Origin: Bordetella genomosp. 5
Lineage (GTDB): Bacteria; Pseudomonadota; Gammaproteobacteria; Burkholderiales; Burkholderiaceae_B
Assembly (NCBI RefSeq): GCF_002261475.1
Contig: NZ_NEVN01000004.1
Span: 558,001 to 622,000, forward strand
Direction: 5' to 3'
DNA: 64,000 nt
Shown: piece after piece, positions 1 to 8,862 of the stretch
Layout of the letters: every line of letters begins with the position of its first letter
Numbering within the stretch: the stretch's first letter is position 1
Notes under the pieces: generated by a model
Told to the model about the DNA's origin: nothing
The model's database searches: none
What the model saw: the letters and a program-made list of their open reading frames with translations, nothing else
Position numbers and translations under genes: made by a program

Positions 1-259
1 GGTACAACAGGTAGATCGCGCCGCCGATGCACAGCGCCTCGTAGGCATAGGGCACCGCCATCAGCAGCGCGGTGATGCCCAGCGCGGCGCACAGCACGAA
101 AAACATCAGACCCAGCGCCACGCCCGCCAGCGAGATCAGGCCTGCGCGCCGCCCCTGCGAGAGCGATCGCGAAATCAGGTAGACCATGTTGGGTCCGGGC
201 GTGAGGACCATGCCGATACAGATCAGGACAAAGCCGAGAAAACTGCCGAAGTCGAACAT
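1..259 (-). CDS. LysE/RhtB family amino-acid exporter (partial, C-terminus outside window)
   Basis: The reverse strand reads from an ATG at 259 into the window edge, giving the first 86 residues of a very hydrophobic protein. The N-terminus carries the family hallmark TPGPNMVYLISRS around residues 20-32, followed by a glycine-rich second membrane helix (GLISLAGVALG). This is the LysE/RhtB translocator fold, inner-membrane exporters of about 200-210 residues that expel amino acids such as lysine, threonine or homoserine. Substrate cannot be told from this fragment. It is transcribed away from the DUF72 gene, leaving a shared upstream region of about 200 bp. Confidence 0.85.
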   Translation of the reverse strand, partial: MFDFGSFLGFVLICIGMVLTPGPNMVYLISRSLSQGRRAGLISLAGVALGLMFFVLCAALGITALLMAVPYAYEALCIGGAIYLLY

Positions 260-456
260 GGTGGCACGCGCGTCGAGTGAGGTACGCACCGGCGGGATGC
301 GGTGCGAGCGAGAGGCAGATTAATCCAGAACTGTTCCGGAACAGCGAAATGTCGCGGGGACGCCACGGACCCTGGCCGACGGGCATCGGCGGCCGTGGCA
401 GGCGGGCCGGGAATGCGGAATGCTAGGGCGCAGAGAAGTGCATCAACGGAGCAGAC

Positions 457-1311
457 ATGGTCACCACCCGCAACACGCCAGCCAGCCCGTCACGCGCCGC
501 ATCGGCCGCGCGCCAGGCGCCCATCCGCGTGGGCATCGGCGGCTGGACCTTTCCGCCCTGGCGCAACGGCGTGTTCTATCCCGCCGACCTGCCGCAGTCG
601 CGCGAGCTCGAGTATGCCGCCAGCAAACTGACGGCGATCGAGGTCAATGGCACCTTCTATGGCTCGCAGAAGCCCACCACGTTCGCCGTCTGGGCGGAGC
701 AGGTGCCGGACGACTTCATCTTCAGTCTGAAGGCGCCGCGCTACGCCACGCATCGGCGCAACCTCGGCGAGGCGGGCGAATCGGTGCAGCGCTTCATGGA
801 CAGCGGCATCGCGGAGTTGGGCGACAAGCTCGGTCCGCTGTTGTGGCAATTGCCGGCGACCAAGCCGTTCGATGCCCAGGAGCTCGAGGCATTCTTTGCC
901 CTGCTGCCCGAGCAGGTGCAGGGGCGTGAGCTGTCGCATGTGCTGGACGCCCGGCATCCGAGCTTCGCCTGTGGCGCCTATGTGCGGCTGGCGCGCAAGC
1001 ACGGCATCGCCACGGTCTATACCGACAGCGAGGAGTATCCGAACATCGCCGATCGCACCTCGGACATCGTGTACGCCCGCCTGATGCAGGCTAGCGACCG
1101 GTATGCCAACGGCTATGCGCCCGCGGCGCTGGCCCGCTGGCACGAACGGGCGCTCGAATGGGCCCGCGGCGAAGCGCCGGCCGATCTGGCACGCCTGGTG
1201 CCCACCGCGCCGCGGGGCCGCGTGCGGCAGGTGTTCGTTTATTTCATCAACGGCGAGAAGGCGAGGGCACCGCGCGCCGCGCAGGCCCTGCTGGGACGGC
1301 TGCGCGGCTGA
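457..1311 (+). CDS. DUF72 domain-containing protein (YecE-like)
   Basis: 284 residues with a TIM-barrel DUF72 layout. Near the N-terminus it has the signature GGWTFPPW (about residues 28-35), then EVNGTFYG and FSLKAPRYATH, which line the presumed active site in this family. The molecular function of DUF72 proteins is not established. The ATG at 457 is chosen because GGAG lies 5 bases upstream. The first 20 residues are Ser/Ala/Arg-rich and poorly conserved in type, so a slightly later start is possible. It ends convergently against glutathione reductase with 63 bp between the stops. Confidence 0.85.
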   Translation: MVTTRNTPASPSRAASAARQAPIRVGIGGWTFPPWRNGVFYPADLPQSRELEYAASKLTAIEVNGTFYGSQKPTTFAVWAEQVPDDFIFSLKAPRYATHRRNLGEAGESVQRFMDSGIAELGDKLGPLLWQLPATKPFDAQELEAFFALLPEQVQGRELSHVLDARHPSFACGAYVRLARKHGIATVYTDSEEYPNIADRTSDIVYARLMQASDRYANGYAPAALARWHERALEWARGEAPADLARLVPTAPRGRVRQVFVYFINGEKARAPRAAQALLGRLRG

Positions 1312-1374
1312 GGTTGCCCGCCGCGCGCAGCGCACGCATGCACTCGCGCTCCGGGCCCAGGTCTTCTCGCCGCC

Positions 1375-2733
1375 TCAGGCCGCGACCGGCGTGCGCATGG
1401 TCACGAACTCTTCGGCGGCGGTGGGGTGGATGCCGATCGTGTCGTCGAACACCGCCTTGGTCGCGCCGGCCTTGAGCGCGACAGCCAGACCCTGCACGAT
1501 CTCGCCCGCATCGGGGCCGACCATGTGGCAGCCGAGCACGCGGTCGGTTTCGGCATCGACCACCAGCTTCATCAGGGTCTTTTCCTGCGAATCGGTGAGG
1601 GTGAGCTTCATCGGGCGGAAGCGGCTTTCGAACAGCTTGATCTTGTGGCCTTGTTCGAGCGCCTGCTCGGCGGTGAGGCCCACCGTGCCGATGTTGGGCA
1701 GGCTGAACACGGCGGTCGCGATATGGGTGTAATCCACCTTGCGATATTCATCGGGCTTGAACAGGCGGCGGGCCACGGCCATGCCCTCGGCCAGCGCCAC
1801 CGGCGTCAGCGGCACGCGGCCGATCACGTCGCCGATGGCGAGGATCGAGGGTTCGGTGGTGCGGTACTCGTCGTCCACCTTGATGAAGCCGTTGGCGTCG
1901 CGCTCGACACCGGTGTTCTCCAGGCCGAGGTTGTCGGTCATGGCGCGGCGGCCGGTGGCGTAGAACACGCAGTCGGCCTCGATCACCGAGCCGTCGGTCA
2001 GGGTGGCCGCCAGCGTGCCGTCGGGCAGCTTGTCGATGCGCGAAATGTCGCCCTGGAAGCGCAGCGTCATGCCCTTTTTCTGCAGCTCGTCGCGCAGGTG
2101 CTCGCGCACCGAGCCGTCGAAGCCGCGCAGGAACAGCTCGCGGCGGTAGATCAGCGTGGTCTGCGCGCCCAGGCCGTTGAAGATCGAGGCGAACTCGACG
2201 GCGATGTAGCCGCCGCCCACCACCAGCACGCGGCGGGGCAGCTGCTTCAGGAAGAAGGCCTCGTTCGACGTGATCGCGTATTCCTTGCCCGGGATCTCCG
2301 GCACGAACGGCCAGGAGCCGGTGGCGATCAGGATGTGCGCGGCGCTGTATTGGCGGCCATTGACCTCGACGGTGTGAGCGTCGAGGATGCGTGCATGACC
2401 CTCGTGCAGCGTGACGCCGCTGTTGACCAGCAGGTTGCGATAGATGCCGTTCAGGCGCTCGATTTCACGGTTTTTGTTCTGGATCAGCGTGGGCCAGTCG
2501 AAGCCGGGGTGCCCGGGCGTCCAGCCGTAGCCGTTGGCCAGTTCGAAGTCTTCGCGATAGTGGGCACCGTAGACCAGCAGCTTCTTGGGCACGCAGCCCA
2601 CATTGACGCAGGTGCCGCCGAGATAGCGGCTTTCGGCCACGGCGACGCGCGCGCCGTAACCGGCCGCGAAGCGCGCCGAACGCACGCCACCCGAGCCCGC
2701 ACCAATTACATACAGATCGAAATCAAAAGCCAT
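1375..2733 (-). CDS. gor: glutathione-disulfide reductase
   Basis: 452 residues, normal for the family. It reduces GSSG to two GSH using NADPH and FAD in the cytoplasm. The FAD-binding GAGSGG is at residues 11-16, the redox-active disulfide is C42/C47 in GTCVNVGC, the NADPH fold contains [12 protein letters not shown], and the C-terminal HPTAAEE (H436, E441) is the catalytic His-Glu pair donated to the partner subunit. These together exclude lipoamide and mercuric reductases reasonably well. The start ATG at 2733 leaves a 197-bp gap to the divergent membrane protein at 2931. The glutathione theme recurs at 39.9-46.9 kb, but the loci are far apart. Confidence 0.93.
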   Translation of the reverse strand: MAFDFDLYVIGAGSGGVRSARFAAGYGARVAVAESRYLGGTCVNVGCVPKKLLVYGAHYREDFELANGYGWTPGHPGFDWPTLIQNKNREIERLNGIYRNLLVNSGVTLHEGHARILDAHTVEVNGRQYSAAHILIATGSWPFVPEIPGKEYAITSNEAFFLKQLPRRVLVVGGGYIAVEFASIFNGLGAQTTLIYRRELFLRGFDGSVREHLRDELQKKGMTLRFQGDISRIDKLPDGTLAATLTDGSVIEADCVFYATGRRAMTDNLGLENTGVERDANGFIKVDDEYRTTEPSILAIGDVIGRVPLTPVALAEGMAVARRLFKPDEYRKVDYTHIATAVFSLPNIGTVGLTAEQALEQGHKIKLFESRFRPMKLTLTDSQEKTLMKLVVDAETDRVLGCHMVGPDAGEIVQGLAVALKAGATKAVFDDTIGIHPTAAEEFVTMRTPVAA

Positions 2734-2930
2734 GAATACGGTTCCTTGCGTAGCCTGGGCCGCCGCGCCGCGCGCCGCGCCTGGGCGCGGGCCGGGTTGC
2801 GATGGCCGGAATGAACGGATCGGGCTCTATTAAACCCGAGACTGCGCGCCGCCGCCCGGCTTGCCCCCAGACGGGGATGGGATATAAAGAGGAATTCAGG
2901 ATTCGGGGGCGTGTCCCCATTGGCATATCC

Positions 2931-3227
2931 ATGCAGGACGATAGTTTCTTTTCCTCCGCCGGCGCGATGCTCGGCGGCATCATCCGCGCCATCGTCGATG
3001 GGCTGCGCTGGCTGTTCGGCGGCCTGGGCGGGGCGTTGTCGGACTTCTTCAATGGCCTGGCGCAGGCCATGGGCATGAGCGCCAGCGTGTTCAATTTTGC
3101 GCTGCTCATCCTGGGCCTGCTGTTCGTGTGGGCCGCCATCAAGGCGTTTCTGGGGCGCTCGATCTTCAGTGGCCTCTTCTGGCTGCTGCTCGCGATGCTG
3201 CTGCTCGGCGCATTGATCGGTGGCTGA
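2931..3227 (+). CDS. small two-helix membrane protein, unknown function
   Basis: 98 residues from the ATG at 2931, starting MQDDSFFSS. Residues 1-45 are Gly/Phe/Leu-rich and amphipathic, and two clear membrane segments follow, near FNFALLILGLLFVWAAIKAF and FSGLFWLLLAMLLLGALIGG, with a charged turn between. In-frame ATGs at 2802 and 2877 would add up to 43 unlikely-looking residues, so I prefer 2931, although no good ribosome site is visible there. Only 3 bp separate it from the DUF2784 gene, suggesting translational coupling. No family recognised. Confidence 0.6.
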   Translation: MQDDSFFSSAGAMLGGIIRAIVDGLRWLFGGLGGALSDFFNGLAQAMGMSASVFNFALLILGLLFVWAAIKAFLGRSIFSGLFWLLLAMLLLGALIGG

Positions 3228-3230
3228 GCG

Positions 3231-3611
3231 ATGTCTTTTTACGGTCTGTTGGCGGACGCCGTCGTTCTGTTTCATGGGCTCTTCGTGCTGTTCGCCGTGC
3301 TGGGCGGGCTGCTGCTCGCGCGCTGGCCGCGGCTGATCTGGCTGCACCTGCCGGCAATCGCCTGGGCCGTGGGAATCACCGTGACCGGCGGCATCTGTCC
3401 GCTCACGCCGCTCGAAAACGACCTGCGCTGGCGCGCCGGCCAGGAGGGTTACGAAGGCGGCTTCATTGCGCACTACGTATGGTCGCTGCTGTACCCCGAG
3501 GGCCTGACGCGCCCCGTGCAGGCCGGGCTGGGACTGGCGGCCATGAGCCTCAATCTGTTCGTGTATGCCCGCTGGTGGCGCCGCCGCCGCGCGCTGCAGG
3601 CGGCCGGCTGA
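3231..3611 (+). CDS. DUF2784 domain-containing membrane protein
   Basis: 126 residues with three predicted membrane helices and the DUF2784 pattern: an N-terminal helix with DAVVLFHGLFVLFAVLGG, then WLHLPAIAWAVGI, then GGICPLTPLEN and a final helix around LAAMSLNLFVYARWW ending in a run of arginines. The Cys-Pro-Leu-Thr-Pro-Leu-Glu segment is characteristic of this family of unknown function. It follows the preceding membrane protein after 3 bp and runs convergently into the MocR regulator (4 bp between stops). Confidence 0.85.
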   Translation: MSFYGLLADAVVLFHGLFVLFAVLGGLLLARWPRLIWLHLPAIAWAVGITVTGGICPLTPLENDLRWRAGQEGYEGGFIAHYVWSLLYPEGLTRPVQAGLGLAAMSLNLFVYARWWRRRRALQAAG

Positions 3612-3615
3612 TCTC

Positions 3616-5112
3616 TCACCCGGACGCGCGTCCCGCCTGGCGCGCGAGCTGCGCCAGCCGCGTCACGATCGTGTCGAAGCGCTCGGCGGAGGTATTGCCG
3701 TAGCCCAGTACCAGACCGTTGTCGCGGGCATCGGGCGACAGCGCGAAGGCCGATAGCGCCGCCGGCGCGATCGCGTGCGGCGCGGCCGCCGCCACGATGG
3801 CGCGATCCGGATATTCGGGCGGCAGACGCAGCGTCAGGTGCAGGCCGCAATGGCCGCCCTCGAGCTGATGGGGAAGGTCGAAATGCCGCGCCAGCGCGGC
3901 ACGCAGCGCCGTCTGGCGTTCGCGATAGAGCCTGCGCATGCGGCCCAGATGACGGCTGAACTGGCCGCTCTCGATGAAGTCCGCCAGCGCGAGCTGTTCG
4001 TGCCGATGGCCGCCGCGCAGCAGCTCGCCCAGCGGCGCGGCCACGGCCGGCGCCAGCGCCCGTGGCAGTACCAGAAAGCCGATGCGCAGCGACGGGAACA
4101 TGGTCTTGGAGAAGGTGCCGACGTACAGCACGGGCGCCGCGTCGACCAGGCCCTGCATGGCCGCGATCGGCTCGCCGTGATGGCGGAACTCGCTGTCGTA
4201 GTCGTCTTCGATGATCCAGGCGCCGTGACTGCGCGCCAGCGCGATCAGCTCGAGGCGCCGGGCCGCCGAGAGCACCGCGCCCGTGGGGTATTGATGCGAG
4301 GGCGTGGCGTAGATGAGGCGCGGCGGGCGGGTGCGCCAATCCTCGGCGCTCGCGGCCAGGCCTTCGGCGCCCACCCGGATCGGGACCATGCGCAGATCGC
4401 CGGCCGCGAACGCGGTCTTGGCGCCGCGATAGCCGGGCTCTTCGACCCAGGCGGTGTCGCCCGGATTCGACAACAGTTTCACGCACAGTGCCAGCGCCTC
4501 CTGGGCGCCTTCGGTGATCACGATCTGGCTGGCGTCGCAGCGCACGCCGCGCGCGATGCCCAGGTAGCGGGCAATCGCCGTGCGCAGCGCCGGTTCGCCC
4601 ACGGGGTCGCCATAGCCCAGCGCCGCCGCGCCGCTGCCGCGCACCGCGCGCTCCAGGGCGCCGCGCCACGCGGCCTGCGGAAAATGATTCAGCGCGGGCG
4701 TGCCCGGGCGCAGCGCCAGATGCACGTCGTGCCGCACCGGATGCGGCGCGATTTGCGCGAGCCGGGCCGACAGGGCCGGCAGCGCGCTGACCGGCGGCGG
4801 TGGGGCGCTGGCAGCGGCCGGCCGGGCCAGCGCCGCGACGCGCGTGCCTTGCCGATCCGCCAGCACGTAGCCCTCGGCGGCCAGATGGTCGTAGGCGATC
4901 GTGACGGTGTTGCGAGAAATCCCCAGCGATTCGGCCAACGCCCGCGAGGCGGGCAGGCGCGTGCCGGGCGCCAGCCGGCCGCTCAGAATGGCCTGGCGCA
5001 GCCGCTGCTGCAGTTGCCGCTGCAGCGAGACCGGCTGGCCGGCGGCGCCGGGGTCGTCCAGCGGGGCATCGAGCAGGTCCAGGGCGGAGGCGGCGAGGGC
5101 GGAGTCGGACAT
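3616..5112 (-). CDS. MocR/PdxR-type GntR regulator with aminotransferase domain
   Basis: 498 residues. Residues about 25-95 form a GntR winged helix-turn-helix (LPASRALAESLGISRNTV), joined to a fold-type I aminotransferase-like domain. The PLP-binding region is visible as YVGTFSKTMFPSLR, with Lys as the Schiff-base residue, and IIEDDYDSEFR is the expected aspartate/tyrosine loop. Members sense PLP or amino compounds and regulate a divergent neighbour; here that neighbour is the GNAT gene at 5248. Repeats between 5133 and 5188 look like its operator. It could be PdxR itself, but no pyridoxal genes are nearby, so the regulon is uncertain. Confidence 0.9.
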   Translation of the reverse strand: MSDSALAASALDLLDAPLDDPGAAGQPVSLQRQLQQRLRQAILSGRLAPGTRLPASRALAESLGISRNTVTIAYDHLAAEGYVLADRQGTRVAALARPAAASAPPPPVSALPALSARLAQIAPHPVRHDVHLALRPGTPALNHFPQAAWRGALERAVRGSGAAALGYGDPVGEPALRTAIARYLGIARGVRCDASQIVITEGAQEALALCVKLLSNPGDTAWVEEPGYRGAKTAFAAGDLRMVPIRVGAEGLAASAEDWRTRPPRLIYATPSHQYPTGAVLSAARRLELIALARSHGAWIIEDDYDSEFRHHGEPIAAMQGLVDAAPVLYVGTFSKTMFPSLRIGFLVLPRALAPAVAAPLGELLRGGHRHEQLALADFIESGQFSRHLGRMRRLYRERQTALRAALARHFDLPHQLEGGHCGLHLTLRLPPEYPDRAIVAAAAPHAIAPAALSAFALSPDARDNGLVLGYGNTSAERFDTIVTRLAQLARQAGRASG

Positions 5113-5132
5113 GGCGTGCAGGCAGGCGAGCT

Positions 5133-5188
5133 GCGTGGCTCTATCAGGTTGGGTTGGCGTGGTCTTTTTATCATGCCACGAACCACGC
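5133..5188. promoter_or_regulatory. candidate MocR operator: direct and inverted repeats
   Basis: The MocR-GNAT intergenic region has a direct repeat of the form GCGTGG-CT-TATCA at 5133-5146 and, with 3 extra bases inside, at 5157-5173. The second GCGTGGT (5157-5163) also has an inverted partner ACCACGC at 5182-5188. Paired direct repeats with an inverted third site are typical of MocR-family control regions. The assignment is by position and symmetry only. Confidence 0.45.
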
Positions 5189-5247
5189 TACCGTAGCAGC
5201 TGGCCCGGTCGTGTCGACCGAGGCGCCGCTGTCTGACAAGGAAAAAC

Positions 5248-5973
5248 ATGTCTTCGGTGCTCAACCCGTTTGGTCAACCCATCGGCGAACCGCTGCCCGG
5301 CTGGACCGCGCGTCCGGTGCCGCCGCGCACGCCGATCGAGGGCAGGTACTGCCGCCTCGAACCGCTCGACGCGGCGCGCCACGCCGCCGAGCTGCACGCC
5401 GCGTATTCGCAGGCCCCGGACGGGCGCGACTGGACCTATCTGTCGGTGGGCCCCTTCGAAGACGCCGCGCGTTATCGGGATTTTGCCGAGCGCGCCGCCG
5501 CGAGCAACGATCCGCTGCACCACACGGTGATCGATCTGGCTACCGGCCGTGCCGTGGGTACGCTGGCGCTGATGCGCATCGACCCGCCGGCCGGCGTGAT
5601 CGAGGTGGGGTTCGTGACCTACTCGCCGCTGCTGCAGCGCTCGCGCGCGTCGACCGAAGCGCAATACCTGCTGATGCGGCGCGCCTTCGACGAACTCGGC
5701 TATCGCCGCTACGAGTGGAAATGCGACAGCCTCAACGCGCCGTCGCGGCGCGCGGCCGAGCGCCTGGGATTCGAGTACGAGGGGCTGTTCCGACAGGCCA
5801 CGGTCTACAAGGGCCGCAGCCGCGACACCGCGTGGTTCTCGATACTCGATTCGGAATGGCCTGCCGTGAAGGCGGGCTTCGAGGCCTGGCTGGCGCCGTC
5901 GAACTTCGACGCCGACGGCAATCAGCGGCAGTCGCTGGCGGCGCTGCGCGCGGGGCACCGCGCCGCCGCCTGA
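5248..5973 (+). CDS. GNAT family N-acetyltransferase (RimJ/RimL type)
   Basis: 241 residues, slightly longer than the usual 180-220. It has the RimJ-like arrangement: an N-terminal GRYCRLEPLD strand, central GVIEVGFVTYSPLLQRSRASTE with the acetyl-CoA loop, YRRYEWKCDSLNAPSRRAAERLGF as the C-terminal half of the GNAT fold, and VYKGRSRDTAWFSILD near the end. It transfers acetyl from acetyl-CoA to an amine; the acceptor is unknown. The gene is divergent from the MocR regulator across a repeat-bearing 135-bp region, so it may be that regulator's target. It runs convergently into the EamA transporter. Confidence 0.88.
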   Translation: MSSVLNPFGQPIGEPLPGWTARPVPPRTPIEGRYCRLEPLDAARHAAELHAAYSQAPDGRDWTYLSVGPFEDAARYRDFAERAAASNDPLHHTVIDLATGRAVGTLALMRIDPPAGVIEVGFVTYSPLLQRSRASTEAQYLLMRRAFDELGYRRYEWKCDSLNAPSRRAAERLGFEYEGLFRQATVYKGRSRDTAWFSILDSEWPAVKAGFEAWLAPSNFDADGNQRQSLAALRAGHRAAA

Positions 5974-6006
5974 CCGCCCCGGGCGGCCTCCCGCCGCGGG
6001 GGCCGC

Positions 6007-6978
6007 TCAGCGTGCGCGCAGCCGCGCCCACTGCTCCTGGATCAGGCCGGCCGCGCTCACGAGCATGATGCCGGCCAGCACCAGCACCGCGCCGGCCGCG
6101 AAGCTGGCGTCGAGCGGCTCGTCGAGAATCCACACGCCGAATCCGACGCCGAAGAGCGGCGTGAGAAACGACAGGATCGACAGGCGCGACGCGAGGTAGC
6201 GGCGCAGCAGCCAGAACCAGGTGAGGTAGCTGGTGAGGGCCACCACCACGCACTGGAACAGCACGCTGGCCACGGCCAGCGCGGTCCAGTTGGGCGGCGC
6301 TGCCGGGCCGGCGGCCCAGAACGCGGGCAGTACGATGCCGGCCATCACCATCTGATAGAACAGCGTCTTGGCGGCGGGTGCCTCCGACAGGCGTGAACGG
6401 CGGATCGCGACCGTGGTCATGCCCCAGGCGGCGCCGGCCAGCAGACCGAGGAAGTCGCCCAGCAGCATATTGGGCGCGGCCGCCGTCGCGGCGGGCACGC
6501 CCTTGCCCAGAAACGCCAGCGCGATTCCGCCGAACGCCACGACCACGCCCAGCCATTGCAAGGGGCGCAGGCGCTCGTCGGGCACGAGCACGTGCAGGCC
6601 GAGCGCGGCGAAGATGGGCGCGGTGTACAGAAACACCGACATATGCGATGCCGTGGTGTAGTTCAGACCCAGCGCCACCAGCACGAACTCGCCGGCGAAC
6701 AGCGCGCCCACCAGCAGGCCCGCGGGCAGGGTGCCATCGCGCAGCTCGGCGAGTCCGCGCTTGTGCAGCACATAAACGCCCAGCACTACCGCGGCGAAGG
6801 CGGAACGCAGACCGATCTGCAGCATCGGCGACACGTCGGCCGCGATGAGCTTGATGGCGATCTGCTGAAAGCCCCAGCAGATGCACAGCATCAGCATCAC
6901 GCTGGTCGCGAAGGCGTCCAGGGGCAGGCGTTTTTGAGCGGCGGTGGCGGGCAGGGCGGCCTGGCCGGCGCGGCTCAC
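6007..6978 (-). CDS. EamA/DMT family transporter
   Basis: 323 residues from a GTG at 6978, with ten predicted membrane helices arranged as two EamA repeats (first helix LCICWGFQQIAIK, second repeat beginning near GLLAGAAWGMTTVAIR). It is an inner-membrane drug/metabolite transporter, normally an exporter; the substrate is not predictable. The GTG overlaps the stop of the thioredoxin-like gene (GTGA arrangement), so the two are translationally coupled. A reading frame continuing upstream of the GTG lies inside the thioredoxin gene in another frame and is not plausible as protein. Confidence 0.85.
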   Translation of the reverse strand: MSRAGQAALPATAAQKRLPLDAFATSVMLMLCICWGFQQIAIKLIAADVSPMLQIGLRSAFAAVVLGVYVLHKRGLAELRDGTLPAGLLVGALFAGEFVLVALGLNYTTASHMSVFLYTAPIFAALGLHVLVPDERLRPLQWLGVVVAFGGIALAFLGKGVPAATAAAPNMLLGDFLGLLAGAAWGMTTVAIRRSRLSEAPAAKTLFYQMVMAGIVLPAFWAAGPAAPPNWTALAVASVLFQCVVVALTSYLTWFWLLRRYLASRLSILSFLTPLFGVGFGVWILDEPLDASFAAGAVLVLAGIMLVSAAGLIQEQWARLRAR

Positions 6979-7319
6979 GGCAGCTCCCCCGGATAGCTGT
7001 CGAAGGCCAGCCCGATCTGCTGGCGCAGATCCCAGTCGGCGAGCTGCGCGCTCACCGGACCGTAGAACGCGCCGTCGCGCACCACATAGAGCGCCGGCAG
7101 GTGGAACACCTCGTAGCGCTGGACCAGGCCGCCGTTGTGGCCGGCATCGATCCAGCACAGGCGATCCACCGGCAGCTCGAACTCGGGCAGGCGCTCTCGG
7201 GCCACGCGGCAATTGGCGCAGGTCTTGCTGTGAAAGACCAGCAGCGAGACGCCCGGGGCGTCCAGCAGGAAGCGGTCGGCGGTGCCGTCGTCGAGATCGA
7301 TCTGTTCCATGGTGTCCAT
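6975..7319 (-). CDS. thioredoxin-like protein with CANC motif
   Basis: 114 residues from the ATG at 7319 (an internal ATG at 7310 is an alternative). The fold is thioredoxin-like: LLVFHSKTCANCRVARERLP places a CxxC pair at C34/C37, and FHLPALYVVRDG supplies the cis-Pro region. The motif CANC differs from the standard CGPC, so the redox potential or substrate may differ from housekeeping thioredoxin. It sits 67 bp downstream of the M20 hydrolase and overlaps the EamA transporter, forming a probable three-gene operon with no obvious shared pathway. Confidence 0.82.
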   Translation of the reverse strand: MDTMEQIDLDDGTADRFLLDAPGVSLLVFHSKTCANCRVARERLPEFELPVDRLCWIDAGHNGGLVQRYEVFHLPALYVVRDGAFYGPVSAQLADWDLRQQIGLAFDSYPGELP

Positions 7320-7386
7320 CGCAAGGTTGCCGTGAGCATACCCAAGCCAGGGCGGCGCCACCGGCCTGGGCCACGCGCCAGCAGGG

Positions 7387-8655
7387 TTATCGGCCGGACG
7401 GCAGCGTGGCGTCGAGGTCGCGCAGCGTCTGGTACAGCACGCGCGTGCCATCGAGCAGTTGCGCGGGCTCGATCCATTCTTCGGGGCAATGGCTGCGACC
7501 GTTCAGGCACGGGATGAAGATCATGCCGATGGGCCCACTGGGCGCCATGTAGACCGCATCGTGGCCGGCGCCGCTGGGCAGGCGCATATGGGCATAGCCC
7601 AGCGCATTGGCGGCGCGCTCCACGGCCTCCATCACGACCGGCTGGCAGTCGGTGGGGCGCGCCCGGCTCAGCGCGCTCATCGAGGCCGACAGGCGCAGCG
7701 CGGTGAGGTCCGCCTGGACCTCGGCCAACACCTGCTCCGGAAACTGTTCGAGCACCGCATCGCTGTCGCTGCGCACCTCGAGCACCATCTCCACCTTGCC
7801 CGGCACCGCGTTGGGCACGTTGGGCGTCATGGCGATGCGGCCCACCGTGGCGACCACGTAATGCGGATTGCCGCTGGCCCGCGAGGCCAGCCGGTGCGCG
7901 GCGTCGATGACGCGGGCCGCGCCCACCAGCGCATCGCGGCGGATATCCATGGGGGTAGTGCCGGCGTGATCGGGCTGGCCCAGCACCGTGATCGCCACGC
8001 GCCGGATGCCGACGATGTTGGTCACGACGCCGATGGGCAGGCCACGGGTTTCGAGGACGGGCCCCTGTTCGATATGCAGTTCGACGAAAGCGGCGGTGCT
8101 GCCCGGCGGGCGGATGGCGTCGACGATGCGCAGCGGATCGCCGCCCGCGCGGGCCAGCCCCTCCGCGAGCGTTTCGCCAGAGGGGTTGCGCGCGGCCAGC
8201 ATGTCGGCGTGCAGCACGCCGGCAAGCGCGCGGCTGCCCACGCACGAAATGCCGTAATCGCTCGGCTCTTCGGACAGGAAGTCGATCACCTCGAGCGGGT
8301 GGTCGAGTTCGATGCCTTGCTCGTGCAAGGTGTGCGCCACTTCGATGCCGGCCAGCACGCCGATGATGCCGTCGAATCGGCCGCCTTCGACCACCGTGTC
8401 GCAGTGCGAACCCGTGACGAGTGCCGGCGCGCCCGCGCGGCGGCCTTCGCGCCGCCCGACCAGATTGCCGCCCGCGTCCACGTGGGTCACGAGCCCCGCG
8501 GCCTCGAATTGCGCGCGCAACCATTCGCGGCTTTCGGCCCACAGGGGCGTGAAGGCGCGGCGCGTCCAGGGTTGATCGGGCAGGGTGAAGCGCGACAGGG
8601 CGTCGACGCGCGACCAGAGGCGGTCGGCGTTCAGGGGAGGCTGAGGCAGGGACAT
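7387..8655 (-). CDS. Zn-dependent M20 hydrolase (carbamoylase/hydantoinase-type amidase)
   Basis: 422 residues, the normal size for N-carbamoyl-L-amino-acid hydrolases and allantoate amidohydrolases. Metal ligands are visible: VTGSHCDTVVEGGRFDG with H84 and D95, and FLSEEPSDYG with E129/E130. The lid-domain region AFVELHIEQGPVLE and the C-terminal GAGHDAVYMA are typical of this subfamily rather than of DapE or ArgE. It would hydrolyse an N-carbamoyl or ureido group in the cytoplasm; the substrate is not determined, and no hydantoinase or allantoin genes adjoin. The ATG at 8655 is preferred over an upstream extension that lacks family sequence. Confidence 0.87.
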   Translation of the reverse strand: MSLPQPPLNADRLWSRVDALSRFTLPDQPWTRRAFTPLWAESREWLRAQFEAAGLVTHVDAGGNLVGRREGRRAGAPALVTGSHCDTVVEGGRFDGIIGVLAGIEVAHTLHEQGIELDHPLEVIDFLSEEPSDYGISCVGSRALAGVLHADMLAARNPSGETLAEGLARAGGDPLRIVDAIRPPGSTAAFVELHIEQGPVLETRGLPIGVVTNIVGIRRVAITVLGQPDHAGTTPMDIRRDALVGAARVIDAAHRLASRASGNPHYVVATVGRIAMTPNVPNAVPGKVEMVLEVRSDSDAVLEQFPEQVLAEVQADLTALRLSASMSALSRARPTDCQPVVMEAVERAANALGYAHMRLPSGAGHDAVYMAPSGPIGMIFIPCLNGRSHCPEEWIEPAQLLDGTRVLYQTLRDLDATLPSGR

Positions 8656-8823
8656 GAGGCGGCGTTGCGAACCAGAGAAATGCAGCGGCGGCACGCGGGG
8701 CGCGCGCCGTGGCGGTGGCTTGGGGAACCGGCCGATTATGTCATAGCGCCCATGTTGCACTGCGGGCAGAAAAGTCGCAGGGGTTAACCCGTAGCAAGAG
8801 ACGTGACTAGGGGTAAAGGCGGT

Positions 8824-8851
8824 TTGACCGGTACTGGCCCGCAAGTAATAT
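8824..8851 (+). promoter_or_regulatory. sigma-70 promoter for pckG
   Basis: TTGACC at 8824-8829 and TAATAT at 8846-8851 are separated by 16 bp and oriented toward pckG, 133 bp before its start codon. The match to consensus is good on both boxes. Transcription would start near 8858, immediately before the hairpin at 8863-8886. A 10-bp palindrome GGGTTAACCC at 8781-8790 lies about 40 bp upstream of the -35 box and could be an activator site. Confidence 0.6.
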
Positions 8852-8862
8852 CGGTCCTGATC

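Noticed and set aside
1426-2814. 462-codon plus-strand frame opposite glutathione reductase
   Set aside because: It is the mirror of gor, rich in His, Gln and Arg with no family motif. GC-rich third positions create long open mirror frames throughout this window.
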